Shown: positions 33,489 through 42,970 of the stretch, one piece after another | How positions within the stretch are numbered: the stretch's first letter is position 1 | Layout of the letters: every line of letters starts with the position of its first letter | DNA from: Streptomyces sp. S465 | Lineage (GTDB): Bacteria; Actinomycetota; Actinomycetes; Streptomycetales; Streptomycetaceae | Assembly: GCF_026898115.1 (NCBI RefSeq) | Contig: NZ_CP114036.1 | Span: forward strand, 5,202,001 to 5,266,000 | Direction of reading: 5' to 3' | DNA length: 64,000 bases | Program-made: the position numbers and the translations under genes | Notes under the pieces: generated by a model | Told to the model about the DNA's origin: nothing | The model's database searches: none | What the model saw: only the letters and a program-made list of their open reading frames with translations

Positions 33489-34334
33489 GTGACAGAGCCA
33501 GTGGTGCGCATCCCGGATGCGAAGGTCGCGCTGTCCACCGCCTCGGTCTATCCGGAGTCGACGGCGACGGCCTTCGAGATCGCGGCACGCCTGGGCTACG
33601 ACGGTGTCGAGGTCATGGTGTGGACCGATCCGGTCAGCCAGGACATCGAGGCGCTGCGCCGCCTCTCGGACTACCACCAGGTGCCGATCCTCGCCGTACA
33701 CGCCCCCTGTCTGTTGATCACCCAGCGGGTCTGGTCGACCGACCCGTGGGTCAAGCTACAGCGGGCGAGAGCGGCCGCCGAGAAGCTCGGCGCGTCCACC
33801 GTCGTCGTCCACCCGCCGTTCCGATGGCAGCGGGCCTACGCCCGCGAGTTCGTCCGCGGCATCTGGCGGATGGCCGATGAGACGGATGTGCGGTTCGCGG
33901 TCGAGAACATGTACCCGTGGCGTTATCGCGACCGCGAGATGCTCGCGTACGCCCCGGGCTGGGACGTCACCAAGGACGACTACCGCCACTTCACGATCGA
34001 CCTGTCGCACACCGCCACCGCCCGTACGGACGCGCTGGAGATGGTGGACCGGATGGGTGACCGGCTGGCCCATCTGCACCTCGCCGACGGCCAGGGCTCC
34101 AACAAGGACGAGCACCTGGTGCCGGGGCGCGGCAGCCAGCCCTGCGCCGAGCTGCTGGAACGGCTCGCGACGACCGGTTTCGACGGCAATGTGGTCGTTG
34201 AGGTCAACACCCGGCGTGCCATGTCCTCGACCGAGCGTGAGGCCGATCTGGCGGAGGCCCTCGCCTTCACCCGGCTGCACCTCGCCTCGCCGACCTCGGC
34301 CACCCCGCCGAGCCGGGCGGTGCCCGGTTCATGA
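33489..34334 (+). CDS. Sugar phosphate isomerase/epimerase (xylose-isomerase-like TIM barrel)
   Basis: A 281-residue AP_endonuc_2-type TIM barrel: FEIAARLGYDGVEVMVW, VVVHPPFRWQ, FAVENMYPW, TIDLSHTATA, LHLADGQG, and VVVEVNTR mark the strands and metal ligands (Glu, Asp, His, Glu). It probably isomerises or epimerises a sugar or inositol derivative. GTG 33489 is chosen because a -10 box lies just upstream; the frame is open for 240 codons before that but without coding character. Overlaps the TetR gene by ATGA. Confidence 0.83.
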   Translation: MTEPVVRIPDAKVALSTASVYPESTATAFEIAARLGYDGVEVMVWTDPVSQDIEALRRLSDYHQVPILAVHAPCLLITQRVWSTDPWVKLQRARAAAEKLGASTVVVHPPFRWQRAYAREFVRGIWRMADETDVRFAVENMYPWRYRDREMLAYAPGWDVTKDDYRHFTIDLSHTATARTDALEMVDRMGDRLAHLHLADGQGSNKDEHLVPGRGSQPCAELLERLATTGFDGNVVVEVNTRRAMSSTEREADLAEALAFTRLHLASPTSATPPSRAVPGS

Positions 34335-34960
34335 CCCCCGCCTCGACCGGACCCGCCACGGGCCCGCGCAAACGCGGCCGCCCGGCCCGTACCGGCGCCG
34401 CCGACGGCCCCGCCGCCCGCGACCGGATCCTGACCGCGGCGCGCAACGAGTTCGCCGAGCACGGCTACGACAAGACCTCGATCCGCGGCATCGCCAAGGC
34501 CGCGGGGGTGGACCCGGCGCTGGTCCACCACTACTTCGGCACCAAGGAGCAGGTCTTCGAGGCGGCCGTCGAGCTGATCCTCGCGCCCGCCATGGGCGCG
34601 CCGGACGCGGTGCACGGCAGCCGGGAGGGCGCGGGCGAGCGGATGGCCCGCTTCGTGTTCGGCGTCTGGGAGAACCCCGTCTACCGGCTGCCGCTGCTCG
34701 CCGTGCTGCGCTCCGCGCTGACCAACGAGGCCGCCGCCGCGGTGCTGCGCGGCATGATCGAGCGCCGGGTGCTGCTGCGGATGGCGGGTGAGCTGGACGT
34801 TCCGAACCCCGAGTTCCGGGCCCAGCTCGCGGCCGGGCATCTCATCGGGATCGCGATGCTGCGGTATGTGATCCGGATGGAGCCGATGGCCTCGGCGGGG
34901 ATGGACGACATCGTGGCCATGGTGGGCCCCACCCTCCAGCGCTACCTGACCGAGAGCTGA
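34331..34960 (+). CDS. TetR-family regulator
   Basis: A 209-residue regulator: a basic N-terminus (PRKRGRPARTG), then HTH RILTAARNEFAEHGYDKTSIRGIAKAAGV and VHHYFGTKEQVFEAAV, and a helical ligand domain. It is coupled to the isomerase gene by ATGA. Last codons (LTES) are in a segment repeated exactly downstream. Target unknown. Confidence 0.88.
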   Translation: MTPASTGPATGPRKRGRPARTGAADGPAARDRILTAARNEFAEHGYDKTSIRGIAKAAGVDPALVHHYFGTKEQVFEAAVELILAPAMGAPDAVHGSREGAGERMARFVFGVWENPVYRLPLLAVLRSALTNEAAAAVLRGMIERRVLLRMAGELDVPNPEFRAQLAAGHLIGIAMLRYVIRMEPMASAGMDDIVAMVGPTLQRYLTES

Positions 34961-35061
34961 TCGCGGGCCGCCCCAAGAGACGTCCGCACGCCGCACGAAC
35001 GCCACCCGCACGCTGACCGAGAGCTGATCGGCCCTTTCCGCACAGTGACCCCACCGTCTCT

Positions 35062-35086
35062 GGATCCGGACGGACCATCCGGATCC
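35062..35086 (+). promoter_or_regulatory. Hairpin in the ilvD upstream region
   Basis: GGATCCGGA and TCCGGATCC form a perfect 9-bp stem with a 7-nt loop about 85 nt before ilvD. A second small stem (AGTCT/AGACT, about 35100) follows. It could terminate the TetR operon or act as an ilvD leader element. No leader peptide rich in branched-chain codons is visible. Confidence 0.4.
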
Positions 35087-35171
35087 GTGGACACAGGCGT
35101 AGTCTCAGAAGACTCCGATCCGATGTCGATCCAGATGCGCAGGACGCACATACACGAGGGAGCCGAGCACC

Positions 35172-37022
35172 GTGCCCGAGCTGAGGTCTCGCACCGTCAC
35201 CCACGGCCGCAACATGGCGGGCGCCCGCGCCCTTATGCAGGCTTCCGGCGTAGCGCGTGAGGACTTCGGCAAGCCGATCGTCGCCGTGGCCAACAGCTTC
35301 ACCGAGTTCGTGCCCGGCCACACCCACCTCCAGCCGGTCGGCCGGATCGTCAGCGAGGCCATCCAGGCGGCGGGCGGCATCCCGCGCGAGTTCAACACCA
35401 TCGCCGTGGACGACGGCATCGCCATGGGCCACGGCGGGATGCTCTACAGCCTCCCCTCCCGCGACCTGATCGCTGACTCCGTGGAGTACATGGTCGAGGC
35501 GCACTGCGCCGACGCGCTGATCTGCATCTCCAACTGCGACAAGATCACGCCCGGGATGCTGATGGCCGCGATGCGGCTCAACATCCCGACCGTCTTCGTC
35601 TCCGGCGGCCCCATGGAGGCGGGCCGGGCCACGCTCGTCGACGGCACCGTCCGCAAGCTGGACCTGATCAACGCGATCTCGGACGCGGTCAACGAGAACG
35701 TCTCGGACGAGGACATCCTCCGCATCGAGAACAACGCCTGTCCGACCTGCGGCTCCTGCTCCGGCATGTTCACCGCCAACTCGATGAACTGCCTGACCGA
35801 GGCGATCGGCCTCTCCCTGCCGGGCAACGGCTCGGTGCTGGCCACCCACACCGCCCGCAAGGCGCTCTACGAGACGGCCGGCCGTACGGTCGTGGAGATC
35901 ACCAAGCGCTACTACGAGCAGGACGACGACACCGTTCTGCCGCGCTCCATCGGCAGCCGCGCCGCCTTCGAGAACGCCATGGCGCTCGACATCGCCATGG
36001 GCGGCTCGACCAATACGATCCTGCATCTGCTGGCCGCCGCCCAGGAGGCCGGGCTCGACTACGACCTGAAGGACATCGACGAGGTCTCCCGCCGGGTGCC
36101 CTGCCTGGCCAAGGTCGCCCCGAACGTCGCCCCCGGCGGCACGTACTACATGGAGGACGTGCACCGCGCGGGCGGCATCCCGGCGATCCTCGGCGAGCTG
36201 TTCCGCGGCGGGCTGCTGAACGAGAACGTCCACTCCGTGCACAGCGCCTCGCTCGCCGACTGGCTCAAGACCTGGGACGTGCGCGGCGGTTCGCCGTCGG
36301 CCGAGGCCGTCGAGCTGTGGCACGCGGCCCCCGGCTGCAAGCGCTCCGCCACCGCCTTCTCGCAGTCCGAGCGCTGGGACTCCCTGGACACGGACGCCGC
36401 CGGCGGCTGCATCCGCGACCTGGAGCACGCCTACTCCAAGGACGGCGGACTCGCCGTCCTCAAGGGCAACCTGGCCGTCGACGGCTGCGTTGTGAAGACC
36501 GCGGGCGTCGACGAGTCGATCTGGACCTTCGAGGGCCCCGCCGTGGTCTGCGAATCGCAGGAGGAGGCCGTCGAGCGGATCCTGGGCAAGCAGGTCAAGG
36601 AGGGCGACGTCGTCGTCATCCGCTACGAGGGCCCCAAGGGCGGCCCCGGTATGCAGGAGATGCTCTACCCCACCTCCTTCCTCAAGGGCCGGGGCCTGGG
36701 CAAGGCCTGCGCGCTGATCACCGACGGCCGCTTCTCCGGCGGCACCTCGGGGCTCTCCATCGGCCACGCCTCGCCGGAGGCGGCGTCCGGCGGCACCATC
36801 GCCCTGGTCCAGGACGGCGACCGGATCCGCATCGACATCCCCGCCCGCACCATCGAACTCCTGGTGAGCGACGAGGAACTGGCGGCCCGCCGCGAGGCGC
36901 TCGGCGGCGTCTACGCCCCGAAGGACCGTCAGCGCAAGGTCTCCACCGCGCTGCGCGCCTACGCGGCGATGGCCACCAGCGCCGACAAGGGCGCGGTCCG
37001 CGACGTCAGCCTCCTCGGCTGA
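35172..37022 (+). CDS. ilvD: Dihydroxy-acid dehydratase IlvD
   Basis: A 616-residue Fe-S dehydratase of valine, isoleucine and pantothenate synthesis that makes 2-keto acids from 2,3-dihydroxy acids. Cluster ligands and family motifs are visible: CISNCDKITPGM and CPTCGSCSGMFTANSMNCL, with the ILVD_EDD C-terminal TDGRFSGGTSGLSIGHASPEA. GTG 35172 has a GAGGGAG site. Single gene; downstream repeats carry hairpins. Confidence 0.96.
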   Translation: MPELRSRTVTHGRNMAGARALMQASGVAREDFGKPIVAVANSFTEFVPGHTHLQPVGRIVSEAIQAAGGIPREFNTIAVDDGIAMGHGGMLYSLPSRDLIADSVEYMVEAHCADALICISNCDKITPGMLMAAMRLNIPTVFVSGGPMEAGRATLVDGTVRKLDLINAISDAVNENVSDEDILRIENNACPTCGSCSGMFTANSMNCLTEAIGLSLPGNGSVLATHTARKALYETAGRTVVEITKRYYEQDDDTVLPRSIGSRAAFENAMALDIAMGGSTNTILHLLAAAQEAGLDYDLKDIDEVSRRVPCLAKVAPNVAPGGTYYMEDVHRAGGIPAILGELFRGGLLNENVHSVHSASLADWLKTWDVRGGSPSAEAVELWHAAPGCKRSATAFSQSERWDSLDTDAAGGCIRDLEHAYSKDGGLAVLKGNLAVDGCVVKTAGVDESIWTFEGPAVVCESQEEAVERILGKQVKEGDVVVIRYEGPKGGPGMQEMLYPTSFLKGRGLGKACALITDGRFSGGTSGLSIGHASPEAASGGTIALVQDGDRIRIDIPARTIELLVSDEELAARREALGGVYAPKDRQRKVSTALRAYAAMATSADKGAVRDVSLLG

Positions 37023-37600
37023 CCCCGGTTCCCGGCGGCCGCCAGGCCGTCGTATCCGCAGTGTGTGGTGAGGCGTCGCCGTCGCCCAGCATCGGCTGGG
37101 CGGCGAGGCCGTCACCCGCTTCGGCTGATGTCGGTGTTTCGGCTGACTGCCAGGTCGTCGTATCAGTAGCCGCCTGGTGAGGTGTCACCGTCGCCCCAGC
37201 GACGGCTGGGCGGCGGTGACGTCACCGTGTGGTTGGCGTGGCGCGGCGGCTGGTCGTGGAGCAGGCGGGGCTGCGGGAGCGGATCCGTATCGCCCAGCGT
37301 CCGCCGGGCCGCCACAGGCCGGGCCCGCCGGCCGCCGCTCACCGCTTGTCCGCGAGGTCGTCACCTGCCTGGGCTGACCCCGGTACCCGGCCGCCGCCAG
37401 GCTGTCGTATCCGCTAGTCCGTGGTGAGGTGTCGCCGTCACCCCAGTAACGGTTGGGCGGCGGTGACACCACCGTGTCGGAGCGCGCACGGCGGCTGCTT
37501 GCCGAGCAGCCGGGGCTGCGGGAGCGACCCGTATCGTCCAGCGTCCGCCGGGCCGCCGCAGGCCGGGCCCGCCGGCCGCCGTCGTCGGTCGCCGCTCACC
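37018..37600. repeat. Two full and one partial copy of a ~246-bp repeat between ilvD and the kinase gene
   Basis: Equivalent words (GCCAGG-CGTCGTATC) start at about 37041, 37148 and 37396. The second and third copies also share GGGGCTGCGGGAGCG and a right end reading GCCGGCCGCC then CGCTCACC. Each copy encodes a long stem (CCCAGC...GCTGGGCGGCGGTGAC). The kinase stop codon lies at the right border of copy three. Ilv and kinase transcripts converge here, so the stems may also terminate them. Confidence 0.7.
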
Positions 37601-39899
37601 AATCGGCCGGGTTCCGGCCGTCCACCGCGAAGAGCGTGCCGTCCGGGGCCGTCGCGAACACCTTGCCGTCGGCCGCCACCGGCGCGGGCATCAGTGCCAG
37701 GAAGCCGTGGAAGGCCCCGACCCCGCGCGAGCGGGTCTCGCCGAGCATCCGGCCCCGTTCGGCGTCCACGGCCAGCAGCCGGCCGTCCGCCGCCGAGAAG
37801 TACAGCCGGCCGTCCGCCGCCACCAGGGGTGAGGCGTTGGCCACCGAGGTCTCCAGGCGCCAGAGCTGTGCCTTGGCCCCCGCACGCCGGGTGTCGACGG
37901 CCACCAGCCCGCCGTCCGTGCTCAGTACATACACCCGGTCGCCGCTGGTGACCGCACTGGTCGCGTCCACCGCCGCGGTCAGCGCGACCCGCCGCTCCGC
38001 GTGCCGCCGCGGGTCGTAGCGGACGACGGCGGTGGTGCGGGTCTCGAGGTCCGTCGCGGTCAGCAGCAGCGCTCCGCCGGGGCCGCTGCCGGCCGGGACG
38101 AGGTTCCCGCTGAGCGAGGCGCGCCAGCGTGTCGTACCGCGCTCCGTGTCCACCGCCGTGATCAGCGTGTGCGAGCCGTCGCCCGCGGTGGTGACGGCGT
38201 ACGCCGTGCGGCCGTCGCCGTACGAGAAGAAGGACGGCCGGGCGTGGCCGGGCAGCGGGTGGCTCCACCGCTCCTCGTTCGTCGCGCCGTTCACCGCCGT
38301 GACCGTGCCGTCCGGCGCGGTCAGCAGCACGGTGTCACCCGAGGAGTAGACCCTGCCGTCGTAACCGGACACATCGCGGCTCCAGCGGACGCGGTGGGTC
38401 GTGGGGTCGAGCGCCGTCAGCCGCTTGCCGTCCGGGGACACCGACTGCACCAGACCGCCGGAGAACACGGGCGCGGAGAACGCCTCCTCGGCACCGGGGC
38501 GTTCCGCCTCGGACGGCCGCGACCAGACCACCCGGCCGTCGTCCGGATCGACCCGGGCGGCCTCGACACCGCGTCGAGCGCAGTACAGCGCGCCCCCTCC
38601 GTACGAGCAGAACATCGGCCGAGCCCCCGAGCCCGCGGCCTTTCCGGCGGCCGGCCCGGTCGTCCAGGGTCGCCACGCCTCCGTGGTCGCCGCGCTGATC
38701 CGCGGCTGCCGCCCCCCATTGCCGGACGAGTCCGCGCCGTCGAACTGGCGCAGCGCGACGACCGAACCCGCGCCGAGCAGCATGACGGCCGCGAGCCCGG
38801 CCGGCGCCCACCGCCGCATCCCCCGCCGCCGCACGACCGGTTCGTCCGGCACGGGCGCGTCCGGCACGGGCTCGTCCGCCACGGACTCACGCGGCACGGA
38901 CTCGTTCGGCACCGGCTTCACATGCGTATCCGTACCCGTACCCGTACCCGTATCCGTCCCCGTGGCGTCGCCGCCCTCGCACCCACCCGGCAGACCCGGC
39001 AAGGAGTGCGCGTCCGGCGTCCGCTGCTGCGGTACGAGCGGGACGGGCCCGCGCAGCACCGGCGGCTGGGGGCCGTGGAGGGCGCGCAGGACGGTCATCA
39101 GGGCGTCGGGCGTGGGACGGTCGTCGGGGTTCTTGGCCAGACACCGCTGGATCAGCGGCAGCAGTTCATCCGGCACCCCCGCCAGATCCGCCTCGTCGTG
39201 CACCACCTGGTACGCCACGATGTACGGGCTGTCGGACTCGAACGGCCCCCGCCCGGTGGCCGCGTGCACCAGCACCGAGCCCAGCGCGAACACATCCGCC
39301 GCCGGCCCCACCGCACGCGGCCGCTGGAACTGCTCCGGTGCCATGAACGGCGGAGTGCCGATCAACTTCCCGGTCTCGGTTCGCAGTTCGCTGTCGGCCG
39401 GCCGTGAGATGCCGAAGTCGATGACCTTCGGACCGTCCGCCGCGAGCAGCACATTGCTCGGCTTGAGATCGCGGTGCACCACGCCCACCCGGTGGATGTC
39501 GCGCAGCGCCTCCGCGAGCCCCGCGGCCAGCCGCACCATCTCGTCCGGCGCCAACGGGCCGCTCCGCTTGACGTGTTCGGCGAGGGTGGGGCCGGGGATG
39601 TAGAGGGTGGCCATCCAGGGCCGCGCCCCCTCCGGCTCGGCATCCACCACGGGTGCCGTGAACGCGCCGCTGACCTGCCGGGCGGCCGCCACCTCCTGCC
39701 GGAACCGCGCCCGGAACTCGGGGTCTTCGGCGAACTCGGCATGGACGACCTTCACCGCGAGCCGCCGTCCCGAGGCCGAGCGGGCCAGATGGACCACGCC
39801 CATGCCACCGGATCCGAGGCGCGCCTCGAGCCGGTACTGCCCGGCGTATTCCGGATCCTCCGCTTCCGGGCCCGTTCCGGCTCTGCGCACCGGCGGCAT
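37596..39899 (-). CDS. Ser/Thr protein kinase with PQQ-like beta-propeller
   Basis: A 767-residue Hanks-type kinase. Kinase domain (residues ~18-280): GSGGMGVVHLA, catalytic VHRDLKPSNVLL, DFGIS, GTPPFMAPEQ. A Gly-Thr-Asp low-complexity run and Val-Pro-rich repeats precede a membrane helix near residue 370 (GLAAVMLLGAGSVVAL). The outside part is a PQQ-type beta-propeller (ALDPTTHRVRWSRDV, AVNGATNEERWSHPL, AVDTERGTTRW). ATG 39899 follows GGGGGTGGGG. The propeller probably senses a ligand; substrates unknown. Confidence 0.9.
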   Translation of the reverse strand: MPPVRRAGTGPEAEDPEYAGQYRLEARLGSGGMGVVHLARSASGRRLAVKVVHAEFAEDPEFRARFRQEVAAARQVSGAFTAPVVDAEPEGARPWMATLYIPGPTLAEHVKRSGPLAPDEMVRLAAGLAEALRDIHRVGVVHRDLKPSNVLLAADGPKVIDFGISRPADSELRTETGKLIGTPPFMAPEQFQRPRAVGPAADVFALGSVLVHAATGRGPFESDSPYIVAYQVVHDEADLAGVPDELLPLIQRCLAKNPDDRPTPDALMTVLRALHGPQPPVLRGPVPLVPQQRTPDAHSLPGLPGGCEGGDATGTDTGTGTGTDTHVKPVPNESVPRESVADEPVPDAPVPDEPVVRRRGMRRWAPAGLAAVMLLGAGSVVALRQFDGADSSGNGGRQPRISAATTEAWRPWTTGPAAGKAAGSGARPMFCSYGGGALYCARRGVEAARVDPDDGRVVWSRPSEAERPGAEEAFSAPVFSGGLVQSVSPDGKRLTALDPTTHRVRWSRDVSGYDGRVYSSGDTVLLTAPDGTVTAVNGATNEERWSHPLPGHARPSFFSYGDGRTAYAVTTAGDGSHTLITAVDTERGTTRWRASLSGNLVPAGSGPGGALLLTATDLETRTTAVVRYDPRRHAERRVALTAAVDATSAVTSGDRVYVLSTDGGLVAVDTRRAGAKAQLWRLETSVANASPLVAADGRLYFSAADGRLLAVDAERGRMLGETRSRGVGAFHGFLALMPAPVAADGKVFATAPDGTLFAVDGRNPADW

Positions 39900-40043
39900 G
39901 CCCCACCCCCGTGAATTCGGCCGCAGTCGCGACTCGGCGAGCCTAGTCGATGACACGTGCGAGCCTTGTTAGCCTCCGCATGTCATGTCACTTCACACGA
40001 CATGTGCACAACTTCGGATAGAAGTTCAACGGGGGAGGGCCGC

Positions 40044-40373
40044 ATGGCCATCGAAGAGATCGCGGAAACCGCCGACACCAGAGATACGACGGGCATCGCA
40101 GAGACCGCGGAGACCGCCGCCGCGGCGGTCACCTACCCGATCGCGCCCGGCTATCAGGTGAACGTCCGCAGCGGGCCCGGCACCAGCTACAAGATCGTCA
40201 AGGTGCTGCCGTACAACAGCCGTGTTCCCATCCGCTGCCAGCGGCACGGCCAGAAGGTATCGGGGCCGTACGGCACCAGCGACATCTGGGACAGCATCGC
40301 GGCGGGTCAGTACGTCTCCGACGCGTATGTGAAGACCGGCAGCGACGGCTTCGTCACCACGCCCTGCGGCTGA
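40044..40373 (+). CDS. Bacterial SH3-domain small protein
   Basis: A 109-residue protein: a Glu/Thr/Ala-rich N-terminus (EEIAETADTRDTTGI) and an SH3_3 domain with VNVRSGPGTSYKIVKVLPYNSRVPIRCQ-type strands, ending YVSDAYVKTG. Lacks a signal peptide, unlike most such proteins. ATG 40044 has GGGGGAGGG. Divergent from the kinase gene; possibly a cell-wall-associated or intracellular binding protein. Confidence 0.75.
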   Translation: MAIEEIAETADTRDTTGIAETAETAAAAVTYPIAPGYQVNVRSGPGTSYKIVKVLPYNSRVPIRCQRHGQKVSGPYGTSDIWDSIAAGQYVSDAYVKTGSDGFVTTPCG

Positions 40374-40418
40374 CCCACCGCCGAAGCGCACTCAGCGAAC
40401 CCAGGGCCGAAGTGCATC

Positions 40419-40457
40419 TGGCCCCCGGCGCGCCACGAGAGCGCGCGCCGGGGGCCA
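40419..40457. terminator. 15-bp stem terminator between SH3 gene and SulP
   Basis: A perfect 15-bp inverted repeat (40419-40433 with 40443-40457, TGGCCCCCGGCGCGC and complement) with a 9-nt loop lies between convergent genes. Confidence 0.75.
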
Positions 40458-40521
40458 GTCGGCGGAACGGTGCGGTCGGCGGAAGGGGGCGATCCGCCCT
40501 ATCCGCCGGAGCGGGCGTCGG

Positions 40522-42051
40522 TTACGCCAGGACCCGCTCCTCCCCGGCGGCGACATCACGCTTGACCACCGCGTTGTGCCGCTCGGTCCACGTGGCCAGC
40601 GCCATCTCGCAGGCGTGGTCCACATGGCGCAGTCCGGTCAGGTCCAGCTCCACCTCCCGCTCACGAGGCAGGGACTCCAGCTCGTCCAGCAGCTTGGGCA
40701 GCCGCAGGAAGGTCGCGTTGCCGCGCACCCGGACGTGCAGCGGCTTCTCGCCGTCCGTGTCCTCGCGCCCGGTGACCTCGACATGCACATGTGAGGTCTC
40801 CCAGGCCGTCTTGGCCACGGCCATCAGCAGACCGATGATCACACCCTCGAACATATTGGTGACCACGATCGCGCCGGCGGTGACGATCAGGATGATCGCC
40901 TCGCCCCGGTGGGTCCGCCACAGCGGCACCAGGTCCTTGGTCGGGATCAGCTTCCAGCCCGAGTGCACCAGCACACCGGCGAGCGTCGCCACCGGGATGA
41001 TGCCCAGCGCCGAGGGGAAGACCACCGCGAAGACCAGCAGCCACACCCCGTGCAGCACTCGCGACGCCTTCGTCTTCGCACCGGCCTGCACATTGGCCGA
41101 GCTCCGCACGATCACCGCGGTCATCGGCAGCGCCCCGAGGACACCGCACACCGCGTTGCCCGCGCCCTGTGCCATCAGCTCCTTGTCGTAGTCGGTACGC
41201 GGCCCGTCGTGCAGCCGGTCCACGGCCGCGGCGCTGAACAGGCTCTCGGCGGAGGCGATCAGCGTGAACGCGAGCACGGTCCCGATGACGCCCACCTCGG
41301 CGAGGGCCTGGAACTCACTGCCGCCGGGCGGCTGGACGGCGTCCAGCAGCCCCTTGACCTCGACCCGGGCGATCGGCAGGTCGAAGATCGCGGTCACGGC
41401 CGTGGCGAGCGCGACCGCCGCCAGCGGGCCGGGCAGCACCTTGGCGCCCTGGCGGAAACGCGGCCACAGCACCAGGACGACGATGGTCCCGGCGCCCACG
41501 GCGACCGCCTTGAGGGCGTCCGCGGAACCGGCCACGTCCCCGATGAGCTCCGGAATGTGGAAGATCTTGTCCAGCCCGCTGCTCGGCGCCTTGGCGTCGG
41601 CCAGCGCGTACAGCTGTCCGGCGATCAGCACCAGGCCGATGCCGGCGAGCATGCCCTGCACCACGGCGACGGAGATCGCCCGGAACCAGCGGCCGAGCCC
41701 GAGTGCGCCCATGCCCAGTTGCAGCAGTCCGGAGATCAGGACGAGAACGCCGAGCGCGGCGACGCCGTATTCCTCCACGGCCTCGTACACGAGCACGGTC
41801 AGACCGGCGGCCGGGCCGGAGACCTGAAGGCTGCTGCCTGGCAGGAACCCGGTGACCAGCCCGCCGACGATGCCGGTGATCAGGCCGAGTTCGGCCGGCA
41901 CACCCGAGGCCACCGCCACCCCCACACACAGGGGGACGGCGACGAGGAAGACGACGAGAGAAGCGGTGAAGTCGGCGCGGAATGTTCCGGCGCCGGATGA
42001 GCCTGAGGTGCCTCCGGCACCACGGAAACGGTCGAGAAGAGAGTTTCGCAT
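40522..42051 (-). CDS. SulP-family anion transporter with STAS domain
   Basis: A 509-residue SLC26/SulP permease. Twelve-plus membrane helices, with FRADFTASLVVFLVAVPLCVGVAVASG and GLITGIVGGLVTGFLPGSSLQVSGPAAGLTVL-type helices at the start, and a C-terminal STAS domain (about residues 420-505: VRVRGNATFLRLPKLLDELESLP). Similar proteins move sulfate or bicarbonate; no carbonic anhydrase gene is adjacent, so the ion is uncertain. ATG at 42051. Confidence 0.9.
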   Translation of the reverse strand: MRNSLLDRFRGAGGTSGSSGAGTFRADFTASLVVFLVAVPLCVGVAVASGVPAELGLITGIVGGLVTGFLPGSSLQVSGPAAGLTVLVYEAVEEYGVAALGVLVLISGLLQLGMGALGLGRWFRAISVAVVQGMLAGIGLVLIAGQLYALADAKAPSSGLDKIFHIPELIGDVAGSADALKAVAVGAGTIVVLVLWPRFRQGAKVLPGPLAAVALATAVTAIFDLPIARVEVKGLLDAVQPPGGSEFQALAEVGVIGTVLAFTLIASAESLFSAAAVDRLHDGPRTDYDKELMAQGAGNAVCGVLGALPMTAVIVRSSANVQAGAKTKASRVLHGVWLLVFAVVFPSALGIIPVATLAGVLVHSGWKLIPTKDLVPLWRTHRGEAIILIVTAGAIVVTNMFEGVIIGLLMAVAKTAWETSHVHVEVTGREDTDGEKPLHVRVRGNATFLRLPKLLDELESLPREREVELDLTGLRHVDHACEMALATWTERHNAVVKRDVAAGEERVLA

Positions 42052-42238
42052 GAGGGTTGCCTCCAGTGCGCCCCGTCACCGGCTCATGGGCAGGCGGGGG
42101 CACGGCATAGCGCTACGTCAGTGGGATCGATGGAATCGGTCGCTGGCGGTTGAGATCGCTTGCTGCGAAAAGCGTGAAAAGCGTTGGGCAACGCGTGAAA
42201 GGTGTGACACGGACCGCCGGGCTACGACGGTGTAGCTC

Positions 42239-42625
42239 TCAGCAGCGGAAGATCTGGAGGATGACGGGCAGTTCGCCCGATCTCGACACCGGAACGGCCT
42301 GCCGTGCGGTGATCGGTGTGGTGATGCCGGTACGCGGCACCGGAACACCGGCTTCGCAACCGCACACGCATCCGTATTTGCCGGTCGGTGTGGGAGCGGT
42401 GAGCGGGGCCCGTCCACGGAGCCCCTTGCAGTCCTCCGCCCCGGTGTTGCCGTGCGCGGAGACCAAAGCTTCGTTGGCCGAGCGCGATTCGGCTGATGCG
42501 GTGACGCTGATCGTGTCGGAAGGAATGACCTGCGCGGACGCGCAGTCTGCTGCGATGAAGAGAGCGAGCAACACGGATACCGCCATGACCAAGGCTCGAG
42601 CGGTATGCCGAATCGTCCTCACCAT
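42239..42625 (-). CDS. Small secreted cysteine-containing protein
   Basis: A 128-residue protein from ATG 42625 (GGGAAGGGGG before it). Signal peptide MVRTIRHTARALVMAVSVLL, cleavage likely at ASA-Q (about residue 33). The mature part is Ser/Ala/Thr-rich with a KYGCVCGCE cluster and a C-terminal Cys as the penultimate-to-last residue (IFRC). I do not recognise a family. It is upstream of SulP on the same strand, 187 bp apart. Confidence 0.6.
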   Translation of the reverse strand: MVRTIRHTARALVMAVSVLLALFIAADCASAQVIPSDTISVTASAESRSANEALVSAHGNTGAEDCKGLRGRAPLTAPTPTGKYGCVCGCEAGVPVPRTGITTPITARQAVPVSRSGELPVILQIFRC

Positions 42626-42970
42626 CGCCCCCTTCCCGTACACATAGACACCGGTCCCTATTGTGTCCATGAGATCGTGACCATTTGCAAGTCGCTATGT
42701 AATCAACTTGTGAACGTGGGGTCATCGAACAGGACTGTTTGGTTCCGGGCGCCCCGGTCGGCGCTGGCGCGAAGCGGTTCTCCGGTCACGCCGGGGGGCG
42801 CGAAAAATTTAATTCATCGAACAATGAATAAGTTATCCATAAGGACGCACAAGGGCCGTGGGCAGGGACCCTGGGGGATGAGCCATCCGTGCGAGGATGG
42901 CGAGAAACAGGCATACGCCGCACAGCACACAGCACAGCACGAGCCGCTCAGGCATGAGGAGAGCCGCACT
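42626..42970. other. AT-richer divergent promoter region upstream of proC
   Basis: Spans the gap between the small secreted protein gene and proC. Around 42800-42840 the base content drops sharply to AT-rich, with an inverted repeat ATTCAT-N6-ATGAAT at 42812-42829. Another AT-rich patch at about 42655-42715 probably holds promoters. Confidence 0.5.

Noticed and set aside
35045..35260. ORF overlapping the ilvD start as a leader peptide
   Set aside because: No run of Ile, Val or Leu codons and it extends into ilvD in another frame.
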